A DNA stretch of 47,563 nt from an uncultured Winogradskyella sp. GTDB lineage: Bacteria; Bacteroidota; Bacteroidia; Flavobacteriales; Flavobacteriaceae. The notes beneath the pieces were generated by a model. The model worked only from the letters and a program-made list of their open reading frames with translations. It did not search any database and was not told where the DNA came from. Numbering within the stretch: the first letter of the stretch is position 1; each line of letters begins with the position of its first letter. Location of the stretch: contig NZ_CALGNH010000078.1 of the NCBI RefSeq assembly GCF_937958655.1, forward strand, positions 1 to 47,563. The letters run 5' to 3'. Made by a program: the position numbers and the translations under genes. Of this stretch, positions 24,036-33,892 are shown in pieces.

Positions 24036-25174
24036 TTGGCCTCTAAAAGTAGATTAATATCAGCCTCAAAACGCTCGAGTGTGTAGTGTTGTGACCAATT
24101 TTGAGCGTTTTTTGCCATAGCATTTAAATATAAATCTCCTTTAGACACTTCACTTAAAATAGTACTTGTGGCACTCTCAACTTGTGGCTCAATAAAAATA
24201 CCTCTTTCGCCTTCTCCTAACATCCAAGGTACACAAGACACAGGTGTTGCAATTGGTATTGCCCCAAAAAACATACCTTCGGCTAAGGCTTTTGGCCAAC
24301 CCTCGCTCACGGACGGCAAAATTACAAAATGAGCACTTTTTAAATGGTCTTTAATCTCAGTAATTGCAACATTACCGTGCAACTTAGTTGCTTTAGATAA
24401 CGCATTTTGTGTAGTGTAATTTTTAAGGTCATTAAACAGGATACCATCACCGAAAAAATGTAACTCAACAGCTTTATCGTGTTTCTTTAAAGCCTCTATA
24501 ATTTGAAGTGCAAGCAGTGGTCGTTTTCCCTTAACTAAACTACCTAAAAAGATAAATTTTAAGGTGGCCGTATAAACTTTTGGTTTATAAGCTACCTTTT
24601 CAGAATTACTAAAGGTTGCCGTGCTAAAAGGCATAACGTTTTTAGACTGATTGAACCATTTACCATAGACTAAAATTTTACAATTCTTAGTTAAAATTGT
24701 AGTACTAAAGAGCCATTTTTGAAATCGATAGCCCAAAGGCTGCTGACTTTTTGGATCCCAATTACCTGCATATTTAACAGTTTTAGGTTTTTTAGGAAAA
24801 AAGATTTGCATTAGTCCTGCCAATGCAGCAACATTACTTGGGCATCTAAAATGTAAATGATCTGCTTGTTTCATCACCTTAGCTATCTTTAATAAAAGTG
24901 CTGGCATCACTAGTATAAGCTTTAAGATACTAGCTAAGGATTTTATATTAAAACTAGGCACTTCAACTAAGGTTATGTGTTTATGATTATACTTAGTGTC
25001 AATGGCTTCTGGTTGTGCTTTAGATCTAAAAGGTGCTACAATAATGACCTTAGCAAAATGTTGTGTCCAAATATTCATTTCTCTAACATAAGGTCCATAT
25101 CCATAGTAGGCCTCTGTACTTTTTTTATGCTGAACAAGTGTAAATATGGCTAATGTTTTTTTAGTGTTTCCCAA
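24032..25174 (-). CDS. Glycosyltransferase family 4
   Basis: A 380-residue GT-B enzyme. N-terminal half: TLAIFTLVQHKKSTEAYYG, then GPYVREMNIW. C-terminal half: LKFIFLGSLVKGKRPLLALQ (donor domain start), LPSVSEGWPKALAEGMFFG (E-x7-E motif) and IPIATPVSCVPWMLGEGERG. The last motif is a variation of the usual VGG-PE-I segment. It resembles WcaL/AmsK-like transferases loosely; the sugar is not predictable. It is coupled by an ATGA overlap to the downstream GT4 gene and follows another GT4 gene by seven bases. Confidence 0.88.
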   Translation of the reverse strand: MGNTKKTLAIFTLVQHKKSTEAYYGYGPYVREMNIWTQHFAKVIIVAPFRSKAQPEAIDTKYNHKHITLVEVPSFNIKSLASILKLILVMPALLLKIAKVMKQADHLHFRCPSNVAALAGLMQIFFPKKPKTVKYAGNWDPKSQQPLGYRFQKWLFSTTILTKNCKILVYGKWFNQSKNVMPFSTATFSNSEKVAYKPKVYTATLKFIFLGSLVKGKRPLLALQIIEALKKHDKAVELHFFGDGILFNDLKNYTTQNALSKATKLHGNVAITEIKDHLKSAHFVILPSVSEGWPKALAEGMFFGAIPIATPVSCVPWMLGEGERGIFIEPQVESATSTILSEVSKGDLYLNAMAKNAQNWSQHYTLERFEADINLLLEAK

Positions 25175-25181
25175 TGATTAC

Positions 25182-26333
25182 TTAGTTTAACAAGCGCTTA
25201 TAAAAAGACACATTAGCATTCATTAATTTATTAGAATCAAAATGATCTAATACGTAGTGTTGACCTGCCGCAGCAATCAATGCACTTTGGTCCTTATGCT
25301 CTAGAGCCCAAATAATTTTCTCTGCAATATCATCAATTTCATAAGGGTTACAGAGCAAACCTGTTTTTTGATGTGAAATGGTTTCGGGTCCTGGTCCTAA
25401 CTCCGAAAAAACAACCAGCTTACCCATGGCCATGGCCTCTGGTGCAACTAAACCCTGTGTTTCCATTAATGAAGGAAATACACATACCTCAGCTGAAGCA
25501 TAGTGTTTTGCAAGTTTTTCTAAAGGAACCGAACCCATAAAATGAATTTTAGTATGGTCTACTTGTAATTGTGGAATGACCTCATTTTTAATATAGTCAA
25601 TATATGATTTTCCGTTATTATGAACCCAATCTCTTCCAAAAAGATATAAATTGACCTCTGGTTTCTGCTCTAAAACGTTTTCCATTGCTCTCACCAGCTG
25701 TTCTACACCTTTCTTTTCGCATATTGTACCAGCAAAAAGTAAACTATTGGGTATAATTTTAATCTCATTTTTGGGTTTAAAAACCGCTAGATTTATGGCG
25801 TTTTTAATTACCGCAATTGGTTTATTATGATAGCTTAGATATTTAGATGTATGCGATTTAACATATTTAGAAACCGCTATAAATGCATCTGTTTTTTTAA
25901 ATGATCGCTTTTCTTGAAATCCTTTCCATTTATTAATGCCTCTTTGCTCAGATTCTGCGAAAAAGTGATGCCCACCATGCAATCTTATAACATATTTTAC
26001 TGCTTTTATTTTTGAAATAAATGCTAAACCAAGCTCCGTAGTTTCAATAATATCAATTGCAGTTTTAGCATGTATCTGTCTTAATTTAGCGCTTATAGCC
26101 TTAGAATTAAAATACCAAGTTAGTCCTTTTATGCGCTTAGGCCTTAGTCTAAAAACAACGATGCCTTTATCATTCTCAACGTCCTCACCATTGGTATAAT
26201 TATTTATGCCTAAAACAGTGACTTTATGACCTGCATTAACCAAATCGGTTGCAAAAGTTTTTACAAACGTCCCTACACCTCCATGAGGATAACCTGCTTT
26301 AGGATATTCGTTTGTAATAAAACATATATGCAT
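25182..26333 (-). CDS. Glycosyltransferase family 4
   Basis: A 383-residue GT-B enzyme. The N-terminus shows ITNEYPKAGYPHGGVGTFVK, the Gly-rich loop typical of GT4 enzymes related to glycogen-synthase-like transferases. C-terminal motifs: LLFAGTICEKKGVEQLVRA, FPSLMETQGLVAPEAMAMG (E-x7-E motif) and LGPGPETI. The acceptor and donor are unknown. Its start overlaps the stop of the preceding GT-B-like gene by one base (TAATG). It is the first of three consecutive GT4 genes downstream of the neuABC block. Confidence 0.9.
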   Translation of the reverse strand: MHICFITNEYPKAGYPHGGVGTFVKTFATDLVNAGHKVTVLGINNYTNGEDVENDKGIVVFRLRPKRIKGLTWYFNSKAISAKLRQIHAKTAIDIIETTELGLAFISKIKAVKYVIRLHGGHHFFAESEQRGINKWKGFQEKRSFKKTDAFIAVSKYVKSHTSKYLSYHNKPIAVIKNAINLAVFKPKNEIKIIPNSLLFAGTICEKKGVEQLVRAMENVLEQKPEVNLYLFGRDWVHNNGKSYIDYIKNEVIPQLQVDHTKIHFMGSVPLEKLAKHYASAEVCVFPSLMETQGLVAPEAMAMGKLVVFSELGPGPETISHQKTGLLCNPYEIDDIAEKIIWALEHKDQSALIAAAGQHYVLDHFDSNKLMNANVSFYKRLLN

Positions 26334-27721
26334 TATACTATAGTTTTTGCAATGTTAGCAGCGCTCTCATCTAAAGGGTACTGCACTACTTTTTTCATCC
26401 ATTCTAACTTATCTTCTGCTATTTCGTTAGGATTATTTAAAGCGGCATTAACAACGGTTTTTATTTCAGATTTATCATTAATCCATCCAACGGCATCGAG
26501 GCCATTCATACTTCTAAAATGTTGAAATTTATAAATCATTTCTGTACTCCAATCTGGGTCTACAGAAGGATTATAATTGAGGTATAAACAGGGTTTATTA
26601 TGCGTCGTAAAATCGTGTGCCATGGTACTTCCTAAATTAATCACCAATTCACAATGTTTTACCAAATTAACCTGAAGGTCTATGTCGCTATATAACGGAA
26701 AGTAACCAGACCAACCTGTGTTGGTTTCAATATTCCAATTAGGATCAATTTTAATTACAAAACCTTCATGTTTTGCTAAAACGGCATCATAGCGATCCGA
26801 AAAATCTACAGGACAGCGTCTAAAGATAATTTGAATGTTATGCCGTTTATCAGCTAAAGCCTCAACAACATCTTTAAAAAACAAGGCATCATAAGGTGAC
26901 GTTATTAGGTCATCACCACTAAAACATATCCATTTTTTTGCAGGATCTAATCCATATTTATCTGCAAAAATTGCTCTGGATACCATACGTTTTTCGTCTA
27001 AATAAAACTCAAATTGCGGTGTGCCAACTTTTTTAATAGCCTCATTAGGAATTTCAGGATAATAGATTTTCATTTCTTCTTCCATCCACTGCGACCAAAC
27101 TAAGTACAGATCTGTTTTAACAGAAAGTCTGGCTTTTGGTAAGTTATCCCACGAAAATATAGCGGTAGCTGTTTTAATATTTAATTGCTGAGCAGCTAAA
27201 CAAATTGGCATTAAACCTGCCACACGCTGATGCGTTATAAAAATGGAGGTTGGTTGTGCTTCTTTTAAATCTTTTACCGCACTAGCAATTACGTTTTGAG
27301 AAATATTTGCTCTACTTTTTGCTTCGTATTTTAAAATTTTTTGATAATTACCCGAAATAAAACCACCTAACAATTCTGCTAATCGATATAAAATTTTGAT
27401 TTTAAGACTATACTTTGGTCGCCGCCAATTGGCTAGGATCGTTTCATTTTGCTGAAGTTTTGCATTATGTCTTAATCTTGCATAAGTTGTAGCTTCTCTA
27501 TATAAACGTGTTTTAAAATTTTCGGGTTTAAAGTTTATGTTTTTGTACCTAAAATTTATATTATGAAGTGTTTTAACGTCACCAAAGGCGTCTTCTGGTA
27601 AAGGCGACCATATACTAATATCACAGTCTTCTTTTAGGTATTTAATGAGGTTAGAATAGAGATAATTCTTTATTCCCACACCATCTGGTACTACAAACAA
27701 CACGTGCTTTTTAGAAGGCAT
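26333..27721 (-). CDS. GT-B-like surface carbohydrate protein next to neuC, candidate nonulosonate-linked transferase
   Basis: A 462-residue soluble protein. The C-terminal half has the pattern of GT-B folds related to CDP-glycerol glycerophosphotransferases and UDP-GlcNAc 2-epimerases: CFSGDDLITSPYD, then CELVINLGSTMAHDF followed by NKPCLYLNYNP. The N-terminal half includes FVVPDGVGIKNYLYS and ITHQRVAGLMP. No GT4 E-x7-E motif. It overlaps neuC by 11 bases, so it belongs tightly to the neuA-neuB-neuC block, which suggests a job in using the nonulosonate or its precursor. I do not recognise a named family with certainty. Confidence 0.6.
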   Translation of the reverse strand: MPSKKHVLFVVPDGVGIKNYLYSNLIKYLKEDCDISIWSPLPEDAFGDVKTLHNINFRYKNINFKPENFKTRLYREATTYARLRHNAKLQQNETILANWRRPKYSLKIKILYRLAELLGGFISGNYQKILKYEAKSRANISQNVIASAVKDLKEAQPTSIFITHQRVAGLMPICLAAQQLNIKTATAIFSWDNLPKARLSVKTDLYLVWSQWMEEEMKIYYPEIPNEAIKKVGTPQFEFYLDEKRMVSRAIFADKYGLDPAKKWICFSGDDLITSPYDALFFKDVVEALADKRHNIQIIFRRCPVDFSDRYDAVLAKHEGFVIKIDPNWNIETNTGWSGYFPLYSDIDLQVNLVKHCELVINLGSTMAHDFTTHNKPCLYLNYNPSVDPDWSTEMIYKFQHFRSMNGLDAVGWINDKSEIKTVVNAALNNPNEIAEDKLEWMKKVVQYPLDESAANIAKTIV

Positions 27722-28832
27722 CTTTAAACTGTTTCTGATGATTTATAGCCCAAAGTGTTGAGGATTCTAAACTCTCAATAAATAAGGCTGCACTATTCCC
27801 CTTACCAAAACTATTGGTTTTAGTAAACTCTGTATTTATGGCACTTTCAACAGCTTTTACAATTGCATCAACTTTACTTTCTATATTTATAATTTGTAGC
27901 GCATTCGCTCTATTGTTTTGGCGGTTACCAACATTTATAGTTGGCACACCGTAGTAAGGTGCTTCTCTTACACCTGCACTACTATTGCCAATCATAAATT
28001 CGGCATTTTTGAGTAATGTTAAAAAATACTCAAACCTTACGGATGGAAACACTTTAAACCTTGGATTATTCTCAAACTTCTTATAAGCTTCTAGGATGTA
28101 TTTACTGCCTAAATCGTTATTAGGATAAATAACTACATAATTCTTTTTGCTGGCAATTAATCCGTCTACAAAGGCATTCGCCATCTCCGCAATAGTATCT
28201 ATTTCTGTGGTTACAGGATGGTACATGGCTAAACCATAAGCTTCAAAATCTATTTGGTAATAAGACTTAACCTCTTCTAAGCTTGGTAGATTGTTAGAAA
28301 ACATAATATCTACATCTGGTGATCCTATGGTAAAAATAGTATCATCTAACTCTCCCATTTGTACTAAACGTCTTTTAGCCTCGTCATTAGAGGTATAATG
28401 TACATGACTTAATTTTGAAACCGAATGCCTTATTAATTCATCAATAGTCCCAGAGAGTTCTCCACCTTCAATATGCGCTACAAGTATATTATTTAAACTC
28501 CCAACTATGGCACCTGCAAGTGCCTCTACTCTATCTCCATGTACAACAATTAGATCTGGTTTAATATCTTTTACATACTTTGAAAATCCGTTGATGGTTT
28601 TAGCCAAAGTGAGATCCATGGTAGCTTCGTCTGTATGGTTATGAAAGGTTTCCAAATTTTTAAAACCACAACGCTCAACCTCAATTAATGTATAGCCATA
28701 TTCCTCCATAAGATGCATGCCTGTAACAAACAAATAGGGTTCAAAACTTTGATGACTTTCAACACGTTGTACAAGTGCTTTGATTTTTCCAAAATCTGCT
28801 CTTGTCCCTGTGAGAAAAACAATTTTACGCAT
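27711..28832 (-). CDS. neuC: UDP-N-acetylglucosamine 2-epimerase (hydrolysing), NeuC type
   Basis: A 373-residue cytoplasmic enzyme giving N-acetylmannosamine and UDP from UDP-GlcNAc, step one of sialic acid synthesis. The N-terminus KIVFLTGTRADFGKIKALV is the NeuC pattern; VHGDRVEALAGA, HIEGGELSGTIDELIRHSVSK (shown in part: EGGELSGTIDE) and GNSSAGVREAPYYGVPTINVG hold the expected Asp, Glu and His residues. It follows neuB by 16 bases and overlaps the next gene by 11. A legionaminate-pathway enzyme (acting on a diamino sugar) looks similar, but the companion dehydratase and aminotransferase are not in the window, so the sialic-acid route is favoured. Confidence 0.88.
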   Translation of the reverse strand: MRKIVFLTGTRADFGKIKALVQRVESHQSFEPYLFVTGMHLMEEYGYTLIEVERCGFKNLETFHNHTDEATMDLTLAKTINGFSKYVKDIKPDLIVVHGDRVEALAGAIVGSLNNILVAHIEGGELSGTIDELIRHSVSKLSHVHYTSNDEAKRRLVQMGELDDTIFTIGSPDVDIMFSNNLPSLEEVKSYYQIDFEAYGLAMYHPVTTEIDTIAEMANAFVDGLIASKKNYVVIYPNNDLGSKYILEAYKKFENNPRFKVFPSVRFEYFLTLLKNAEFMIGNSSAGVREAPYYGVPTINVGNRQNNRANALQIINIESKVDAIVKAVESAINTEFTKTNSFGKGNSAALFIESLESSTLWAINHQKQFKDAF

Positions 28833-28848
28833 ACTTTAAGTTTAGCTA

Positions 28849-29895
28849 TTATTTAAAATCACTATAATCTAACTGTTCACCTTCTTCAATATCCTTAAGG
28901 GCTACTTTTCCGAGGACATCATTAAAATATTCGGCTAATATTTTACCGGTACCTGGTCGTTTTACCCAAATATTATCCATGGTTAATTCGTCTCCTGCTT
29001 TTATATTTTTAATACTGCAAACCGTTGCAAAGGCAAAGTCTATAGTTACTTTTTCTTCTTTTGCTGGTGCTTTTGTACCACCACGCATAGACCATACCTC
29101 TTGGCTACTGTTTACTAAATCCTTGCACGCCTTCTTATCCATACTACACACAATATCTGGCCCTTTACGACCCATGTGATCCGTAAAATGACGTTCTAAA
29201 ATGGAAGCTCCCAAAGCTACAGCACCAAGGCATGCATTGTTATTTAGGGTGTGATCGCTTAAACCAAAGACATGATCTGGAAATGCCTCGTGCAACTCCA
29301 TCATGGCTCCAAAACGTACCAAATGTGATGGTGTTGGGTAAAGATTGGTGGTGTGCAATAAAGCTAATGGTGTATTATGGGATTTAAAAACGTTTACCGC
29401 CTTACGAACGCTTTCAATAGTATTCATACCTGTACTCATAATCACAGGTTTGCCAAATTGTGCTATATGATCTAATAACGGATAATTATTACATTCGCCA
29501 GAGCCTATTTTATACGCAGGCACATCAAAGGATTTTAATCGTTCTGCAGCAGCTCTAGAAAATGGTGTAGAAATAAAAATCATGCCTTTACTTTCCACAT
29601 AATTCTTTAATTCTAGCTCATCTGCTTCATTAAGGGCACAGCGTTCCATAATATCGTAAATAGACACATCTGCATTGCCAGGAATGACGCTTTTTGCAGC
29701 TTTACTCATTTCGTCTTCAACAATATGGGTTTGGTGTTTTACCATTTCGGCTCCTGCTCTATGTGCCGCATCTACCATTTCCTTTGCTACGGCCAAGGAA
29801 CCTTCATGATTTATACCTATTTCTGCAATGACCAAAGGTGGAAAATCTTGCCCGATCTTTCTACCTGAAATTTCTATATATGGGTTAGCCTTCAT
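28849..29895 (-). CDS. neuB: N-acetylneuraminate (nonulosonate) synthase
   Basis: A 348-residue enzyme condensing N-acetylmannosamine (or a related hexose) with phosphoenolpyruvate to form a nine-carbon sialic-type acid. The TIM-barrel NeuB domain (about 18-275) has [60 protein letters not shown] and ERHFTDH. The SAF domain (about 290-348) ends with KRPGTGK and the helix [11 protein letters not shown]. NeuB-type synthases for sialic, legionaminic and pseudaminic acids are alike; neighbours decide, and neuC next to it favours Neu5Ac. Overlaps the neuA end by 11 bases. Confidence 0.92.
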   Translation of the reverse strand: MKANPYIEISGRKIGQDFPPLVIAEIGINHEGSLAVAKEMVDAAHRAGAEMVKHQTHIVEDEMSKAAKSVIPGNADVSIYDIMERCALNEADELELKNYVESKGMIFISTPFSRAAAERLKSFDVPAYKIGSGECNNYPLLDHIAQFGKPVIMSTGMNTIESVRKAVNVFKSHNTPLALLHTTNLYPTPSHLVRFGAMMELHEAFPDHVFGLSDHTLNNNACLGAVALGASILERHFTDHMGRKGPDIVCSMDKKACKDLVNSSQEVWSMRGGTKAPAKEEKVTIDFAFATVCSIKNIKAGDELTMDNIWVKRPGTGKILAEYFNDVLGKVALKDIEEGEQLDYSDFK

Positions 29896-30556
29896 GGTGT
29901 GTTTTTAAAATATATTCTGCGTACTCAAAATCTTCAATTGTGTCAATATCTACCGAAGCAAATTTATGATTTACTATAAATGTCAATGAGGCTTCATTAA
30001 ATATTATTTCTTTTTTTATCAACGATGCTTTTGTAATATAAAGTAGTCCGTTTTCAAAATACAAGGGTTCTAAATCCTGACTGCGTTGACCAATGGCGTA
30101 ATTAAAAGGCTGAAACGTGTTCCCTTCAATCTTTCCTAATTTTTTATGATCCCGAGTAACTGTAAAAAGGCTATCTACCTTGTTATCTAAATATGCTTTA
30201 AAAGCTTCATCTAATAATAGTTTTGGTCGTAACGGATTGGTTGGTTGTAGAAGAATTACAGTTTCGATAGTGTTCTCTAAAACCGATAAAACGTGTTTCA
30301 TCCCTGTAACTGTATGTTCTAAATCACCACTTAGCTCAGCTGGTCTGTTTATAACCTTTGCACCTAATTGTTCCGCTGTTTCTTTTATTACAAGATCATC
30401 TGTAGAAACATATACCTCATCAATTATAGCAGAATTTGCTAGGGCATATTCTATAGAATACGAAATCAATGGCTTGCCATTTAGCGACTTTATATTCTTA
30501 CCTGGCAAACGTTTTGATCCTCCTCTAGCTGGTATTATGGCTATTGTCTTACCCAT
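29885..30556 (-). CDS. neuA: CMP-nonulosonate (acylneuraminate) cytidylyltransferase
   Basis: A 223-residue enzyme activating the nonulosonate with CTP to CMP-sialate. Motifs: [17 protein letters not shown] (nucleotide-binding loop), [20 protein letters not shown] and the end block [17 protein letters not shown] with the metal-binding Asp pair. It is short, as for the catalytic domain alone; there is no fused esterase. It lies first of neuA-neuB-neuC, with its stop overlapping neuB and its start abutting the preceding GT-A-like gene, giving a compact nonulosonate unit. Confidence 0.92.
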   Translation of the reverse strand: MGKTIAIIPARGGSKRLPGKNIKSLNGKPLISYSIEYALANSAIIDEVYVSTDDLVIKETAEQLGAKVINRPAELSGDLEHTVTGMKHVLSVLENTIETVILLQPTNPLRPKLLLDEAFKAYLDNKVDSLFTVTRDHKKLGKIEGNTFQPFNYAIGQRSQDLEPLYFENGLLYITKASLIKKEIIFNEASLTFIVNHKFASVDIDTIEDFEYAEYILKTHHEG

Positions 30557-31551
30557 TATTTTTTAGGATATAATAGATTAAATAGTCTATGGACGATCCG
30601 TTTCTTTAATCTAAACCAAGATTTACTTGGTTTTTTTGCTGAAAAATTTGGCAGATCTAATCTTGCTTTTACCGAAGTATCTAATGCTGACATTTCACTA
30701 TTTGCTCCCTGAACTTTTCGCATCCAATCCTCTACCGTATTGCCCATGTGATATGCAAAATTATTATAGGTAGCCAAACGCATTCCGCCAGAACGGTTAA
30801 TCGGCTCATCACAATATAAAAATTCTGAATTATTACCTACTAGTATCAATGAGGATTCCTTTGGTACGGTTGAAAAAAACAACTCACGCCTCATGCTTAA
30901 AATTTGATGCCCGCTTCCTACAATGGCTTTGATTCCGTTAAACGCTATCACTGGCCATTTTTTATTTTTATCCGTATCTAATTGCCAATGAAAACTATCT
31001 AAATATCTGTTATGATCCTCAAAATTTTCTGGGATAGATTGGTATTTAAATTTCACCTGTTTTTTAAGAATTCTGCTTAAGGTTGAGGCTGTTTCGTAAT
31101 TTTTAAAATTACGACAAGGTATAGGAGACACGGATGCCACACCTTTTATATTTACAAATAGCTTTTCAGTTTCCTCTTGCCAACCTTGCTTAAAGAGGAT
31201 ATCTACATCAGAAAGCGTAATTATAGGCTCTCTACTTCCTCTGGCAGCGCCAATTAAAGCATCAATTTTACCTATGTTTTTTTTATGGTGAATTACCGTA
31301 TCAATGTCGTTAGCACTCAGTTTTTGGTCTAAAAATTCTGATACGGCTTCACAAGACGCATTGTTAACTACAGTTATGGCACAATTAGTATTTGTAGTTA
31401 TTATTGCAGAATTTAAACATAGTTTAAACACTTCTAAAACATCTTTGTAATACCCTTCTAATGACGGAATAAAAACAACAATTATCAATCGATGCTGAAA
31501 CTCTAGCTCAATTTTTTTTGATTGTTTTTGTGGATTCATACCTACTCTCAT
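30556..31551 (-). CDS. GT-A-fold glycosyltransferase (GT2-like)
   Basis: A 331-residue protein with a GT-A nucleotide-sugar domain: HRLIIVVFIPSLEGYYKDVL start, NNASCEAVSEFL, NIGKIDALIGAARGSREP and the metal-binding ITLSDVDILF, where SDVD is the DxD motif. The second half (GSGHQILSMRRELFF, SEFLYCDEPINRSGGMR) is atypical, so the family is GT2-like rather than a clear GT2. The ATG start overlaps the upstream gene's stop by four bases (ATGA). It lies directly before neuA and may belong with the nonulosonate genes. Confidence 0.75.
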   Translation of the reverse strand: MRVGMNPQKQSKKIELEFQHRLIIVVFIPSLEGYYKDVLEVFKLCLNSAIITTNTNCAITVVNNASCEAVSEFLDQKLSANDIDTVIHHKKNIGKIDALIGAARGSREPIITLSDVDILFKQGWQEETEKLFVNIKGVASVSPIPCRNFKNYETASTLSRILKKQVKFKYQSIPENFEDHNRYLDSFHWQLDTDKNKKWPVIAFNGIKAIVGSGHQILSMRRELFFSTVPKESSLILVGNNSEFLYCDEPINRSGGMRLATYNNFAYHMGNTVEDWMRKVQGANSEMSALDTSVKARLDLPNFSAKKPSKSWFRLKKRIVHRLFNLLYPKK

Positions 31552-32681
31552 AGCTCATCTCGCATTAGCCAATGCTTTGCGTCGTCAATGGCGTTATTAA
31601 TCTTAGAGCTCCAAACGTCTAAACTGTACAAGTCTCTTGGTAACTTGCTGTAATATGGATTTTCCTTAGTTTTAAGTTGAGATATGGCTAATTGCATTTC
31701 ATCTACCCAATACGCTACTATATTTGGATATTCTACAACTCTACCGTAATCCCCGTTACCAAGTACTTCCTTTATACTGCCTTGGTTAGAGGCTATTACG
31801 TAGCATCCACAATGTAAGGCCTCTGCCAAAACAATTCCGAACCCTTCTTTCCATAAGGATGGAAATAGATAAACGTCTGATTGTTGATAATACTTTGGTA
31901 ATAAATGATTCTCTACACGACCTACAACCAACACACCTTCTTGATTAATTTCTCTGTTAATACCAACAATAATCAGTCGGGCTGATTTATTTTCTTTATA
32001 AACTTTAGCAAAGGCATCTAATACAATATGTAAGCCCTTTTTTGGTCGGTCTTGTGAGCACCACATAAATACAAAATGATCTTTTTCTAAACCGATTTCC
32101 CTTCTAAAGTTGTGCTTTTCTTCAATAGAAATAGTATTGAATTTATGAACATCAATTGCGTTGTACATAATGCGAACCTTAAAAGGACAATCATCATAAA
32201 AGTTAAGATATTCCTTATATGCCAGATGCGAAAGAAAAAACAGTTCGTCTATGGCATATAAAAATGGTTTACTTTTCTTTTTACTTATAATTGGTGCAAA
32301 CCCTTGGAAATAATATTGAATGAAGAAATTTTTTCGATCGTGTTTCTCGCTTAAAAAATTATGTATTGGGACAATAATTCCACTATTGTCTACAATTTGA
32401 ATAACGTACTTTTTATTGGGCTTTATTATTTGATCTAAGGCTCCTTGATAATTGGCATATTTACTTTTTGAAGGTAGCTTGCCTTTTACTTTATCTACAA
32501 CTGAGACTTTCCTTAAAAACTGATATGAAACACTTTTAAATCCATGATTAACCTCTGGACAGATAATATGGTCAAATGGATGTGCTTTTCCTTTTAGTAA
32601 ATATTGATACATATTAGTCCAGCTCGCAATTTTAGGAAATGGAAGCGACAAATGTGATATTAAAATGACTTCTACGTTCAT
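31548..32681 (-). CDS. Glycosyltransferase family 4
   Basis: A 377-residue GT-B enzyme. N-terminal half: VILISHLSLPFPKIASWT with a FDHIICPEVNHG loop. C-terminal half: HFVFMWCSQDRPKKGLHIVLD (start of donor domain), FPSLWKEGFGIVLAEALHCG (E-x7-E motif) and NQGSIKEVLGNGDYG. Donor sugar unknown. It ends in an ATGA overlap with the following GT-A-like gene and is preceded by a 32-base gap after the next GT4 gene. Confidence 0.88.
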   Translation of the reverse strand: MNVEVILISHLSLPFPKIASWTNMYQYLLKGKAHPFDHIICPEVNHGFKSVSYQFLRKVSVVDKVKGKLPSKSKYANYQGALDQIIKPNKKYVIQIVDNSGIIVPIHNFLSEKHDRKNFFIQYYFQGFAPIISKKKSKPFLYAIDELFFLSHLAYKEYLNFYDDCPFKVRIMYNAIDVHKFNTISIEEKHNFRREIGLEKDHFVFMWCSQDRPKKGLHIVLDAFAKVYKENKSARLIIVGINREINQEGVLVVGRVENHLLPKYYQQSDVYLFPSLWKEGFGIVLAEALHCGCYVIASNQGSIKEVLGNGDYGRVVEYPNIVAYWVDEMQLAISQLKTKENPYYSKLPRDLYSLDVWSSKINNAIDDAKHWLMRDEL

Positions 32682-32713
32682 TAAACTAGAATGGAAATTT
32701 TCTAATTTGGGGC

Positions 32714-33892
32714 TTAGACAATTCTATCTTTATAAAAGCTAAAAATAGCACTTTTATATTGGTTTTTTAAGTGATTGATCTGATAGTTTTTTAGATACCT
32801 ATTTCTATTGTTTTTTGAAACCGTTTTAATGGCTTCAGTGCTTAAAAGCTTAAGCTTTTGAATGGTTTTATTTAAGTCTTCGATTTTATTATCAAAAAAG
32901 AAATCGCTATTTGGAAGTCGCTCTGGCATAGCACCCGTTTTTGCAGAAACTATGACCATGCCGCAAGCCATAGCTTCCATACCTGTGAGTGGCCCTGCTT
33001 CACCTTCGTAATATGACACTATAAAACTATCGTTAGCTTTAAAACAATCTACCAGTTGATGATTAGGTACAAAACCTATAAAATTGATATTTTCATAAGA
33101 AGCGGCTCTTCTTTTTAATTGCTCTAGTGCACTACCTTTTCCTACTATATTTAAATGTAAATGTCTGTTTTCTTCTAATTTAAAAACATCGATCAAGACG
33201 TCTATATTTTTCTCGCTTTCTATTCTGGATATCGCTAAAAAGGTATTTATTCTATTCTTGTATGGTATTTTAAGGTATTCCTCCTCACTAAATGCACACT
33301 GGTCAATGAGCTGGTAATTGTGATTTTCTAAAAAATTCAATCGGTTTGCATTAGTTTCAGAATGGTGTAAAAATAGATCCACCGACTCCAGCCACTTTAC
33401 ACGGTGCTCAGTACTATAGGTATTAAGATTTGTAGTTCTAAATACAATCTGCTTATGTTTTAATTTGGAATATATAACAATTTCTTTCATAAAATTGCTC
33501 GAAATCTGAGCACACAAGACGATAATGTCATTCTTATCTATATAGTTTTCTAGAATTTTTTTTGATGCTCTTTTAAGTCCAAACTTCTTATTGAGCTTAT
33601 TATGCAAATATTCAATTGATTTTTTCTTATTTCCATTTTTAAATGCAATCAATAAAGAAAATACTCTAAAAAGAAAGCTACGTTTGTAAAGTAGGTTATC
33701 GACACTTTCTACACTGACCGAATTTATAAAATCAAATAATTGAGAATCTTCTGTGCAATAACTCGTTGATAAAATACAAACCTTAGCGTTATCCTCAACG
33801 GCTTGTGCTATAAAACTAGTCTCAAGTTCTCGTCCGCCAAAATCTCCAAAAGGCCCTATGATTAATATGTTCCCAAAATACTCTTGGCTCAT
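32714..33892 (-). CDS. Glycosyltransferase family 4
   Basis: A 392-residue GT-B enzyme. The N-terminus GNILIIGPFGDFGGRELET carries a Gly-rich loop. C-terminal motifs: NTFLAISRIESEKNIDVLID, EGEAGPLTGMEAMACGMVIV (E-x7-E-like motif) and SAKTGAMPERL. It is coupled by an ATGA overlap to the upstream GT2 gene. Function within the glycan is unknown. Confidence 0.85.
   Translation of the reverse strand: MSQEYFGNILIIGPFGDFGGRELETSFIAQAVEDNAKVCILSTSYCTEDSQLFDFINSVSVESVDNLLYKRSFLFRVFSLLIAFKNGNKKKSIEYLHNKLNKKFGLKRASKKILENYIDKNDIIVLCAQISSNFMKEIVIYSKLKHKQIVFRTTNLNTYSTEHRVKWLESVDLFLHHSETNANRLNFLENHNYQLIDQCAFSEEEYLKIPYKNRINTFLAISRIESEKNIDVLIDVFKLEENRHLHLNIVGKGSALEQLKRRAASYENINFIGFVPNHQLVDCFKANDSFIVSYYEGEAGPLTGMEAMACGMVIVSAKTGAMPERLPNSDFFFDNKIEDLNKTIQKLKLLSTEAIKTVSKNNRNRYLKNYQINHLKNQYKSAIFSFYKDRIV

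Noticed and set aside
27711..30556. Pseudaminic or legionaminic acid biosynthesis
   Set aside because: The dehydratase, aminotransferase and acetyltransferase those pathways need are not in the window, and NeuC is the hydrolysing epimerase; this could change if they are found elsewhere.
31970..31986. ATCAG-TCGGG-CTGAT-like palindrome in a GT4 gene
   Set aside because: The stem is short, it lies in coding sequence and it encodes conserved residues; likely chance.
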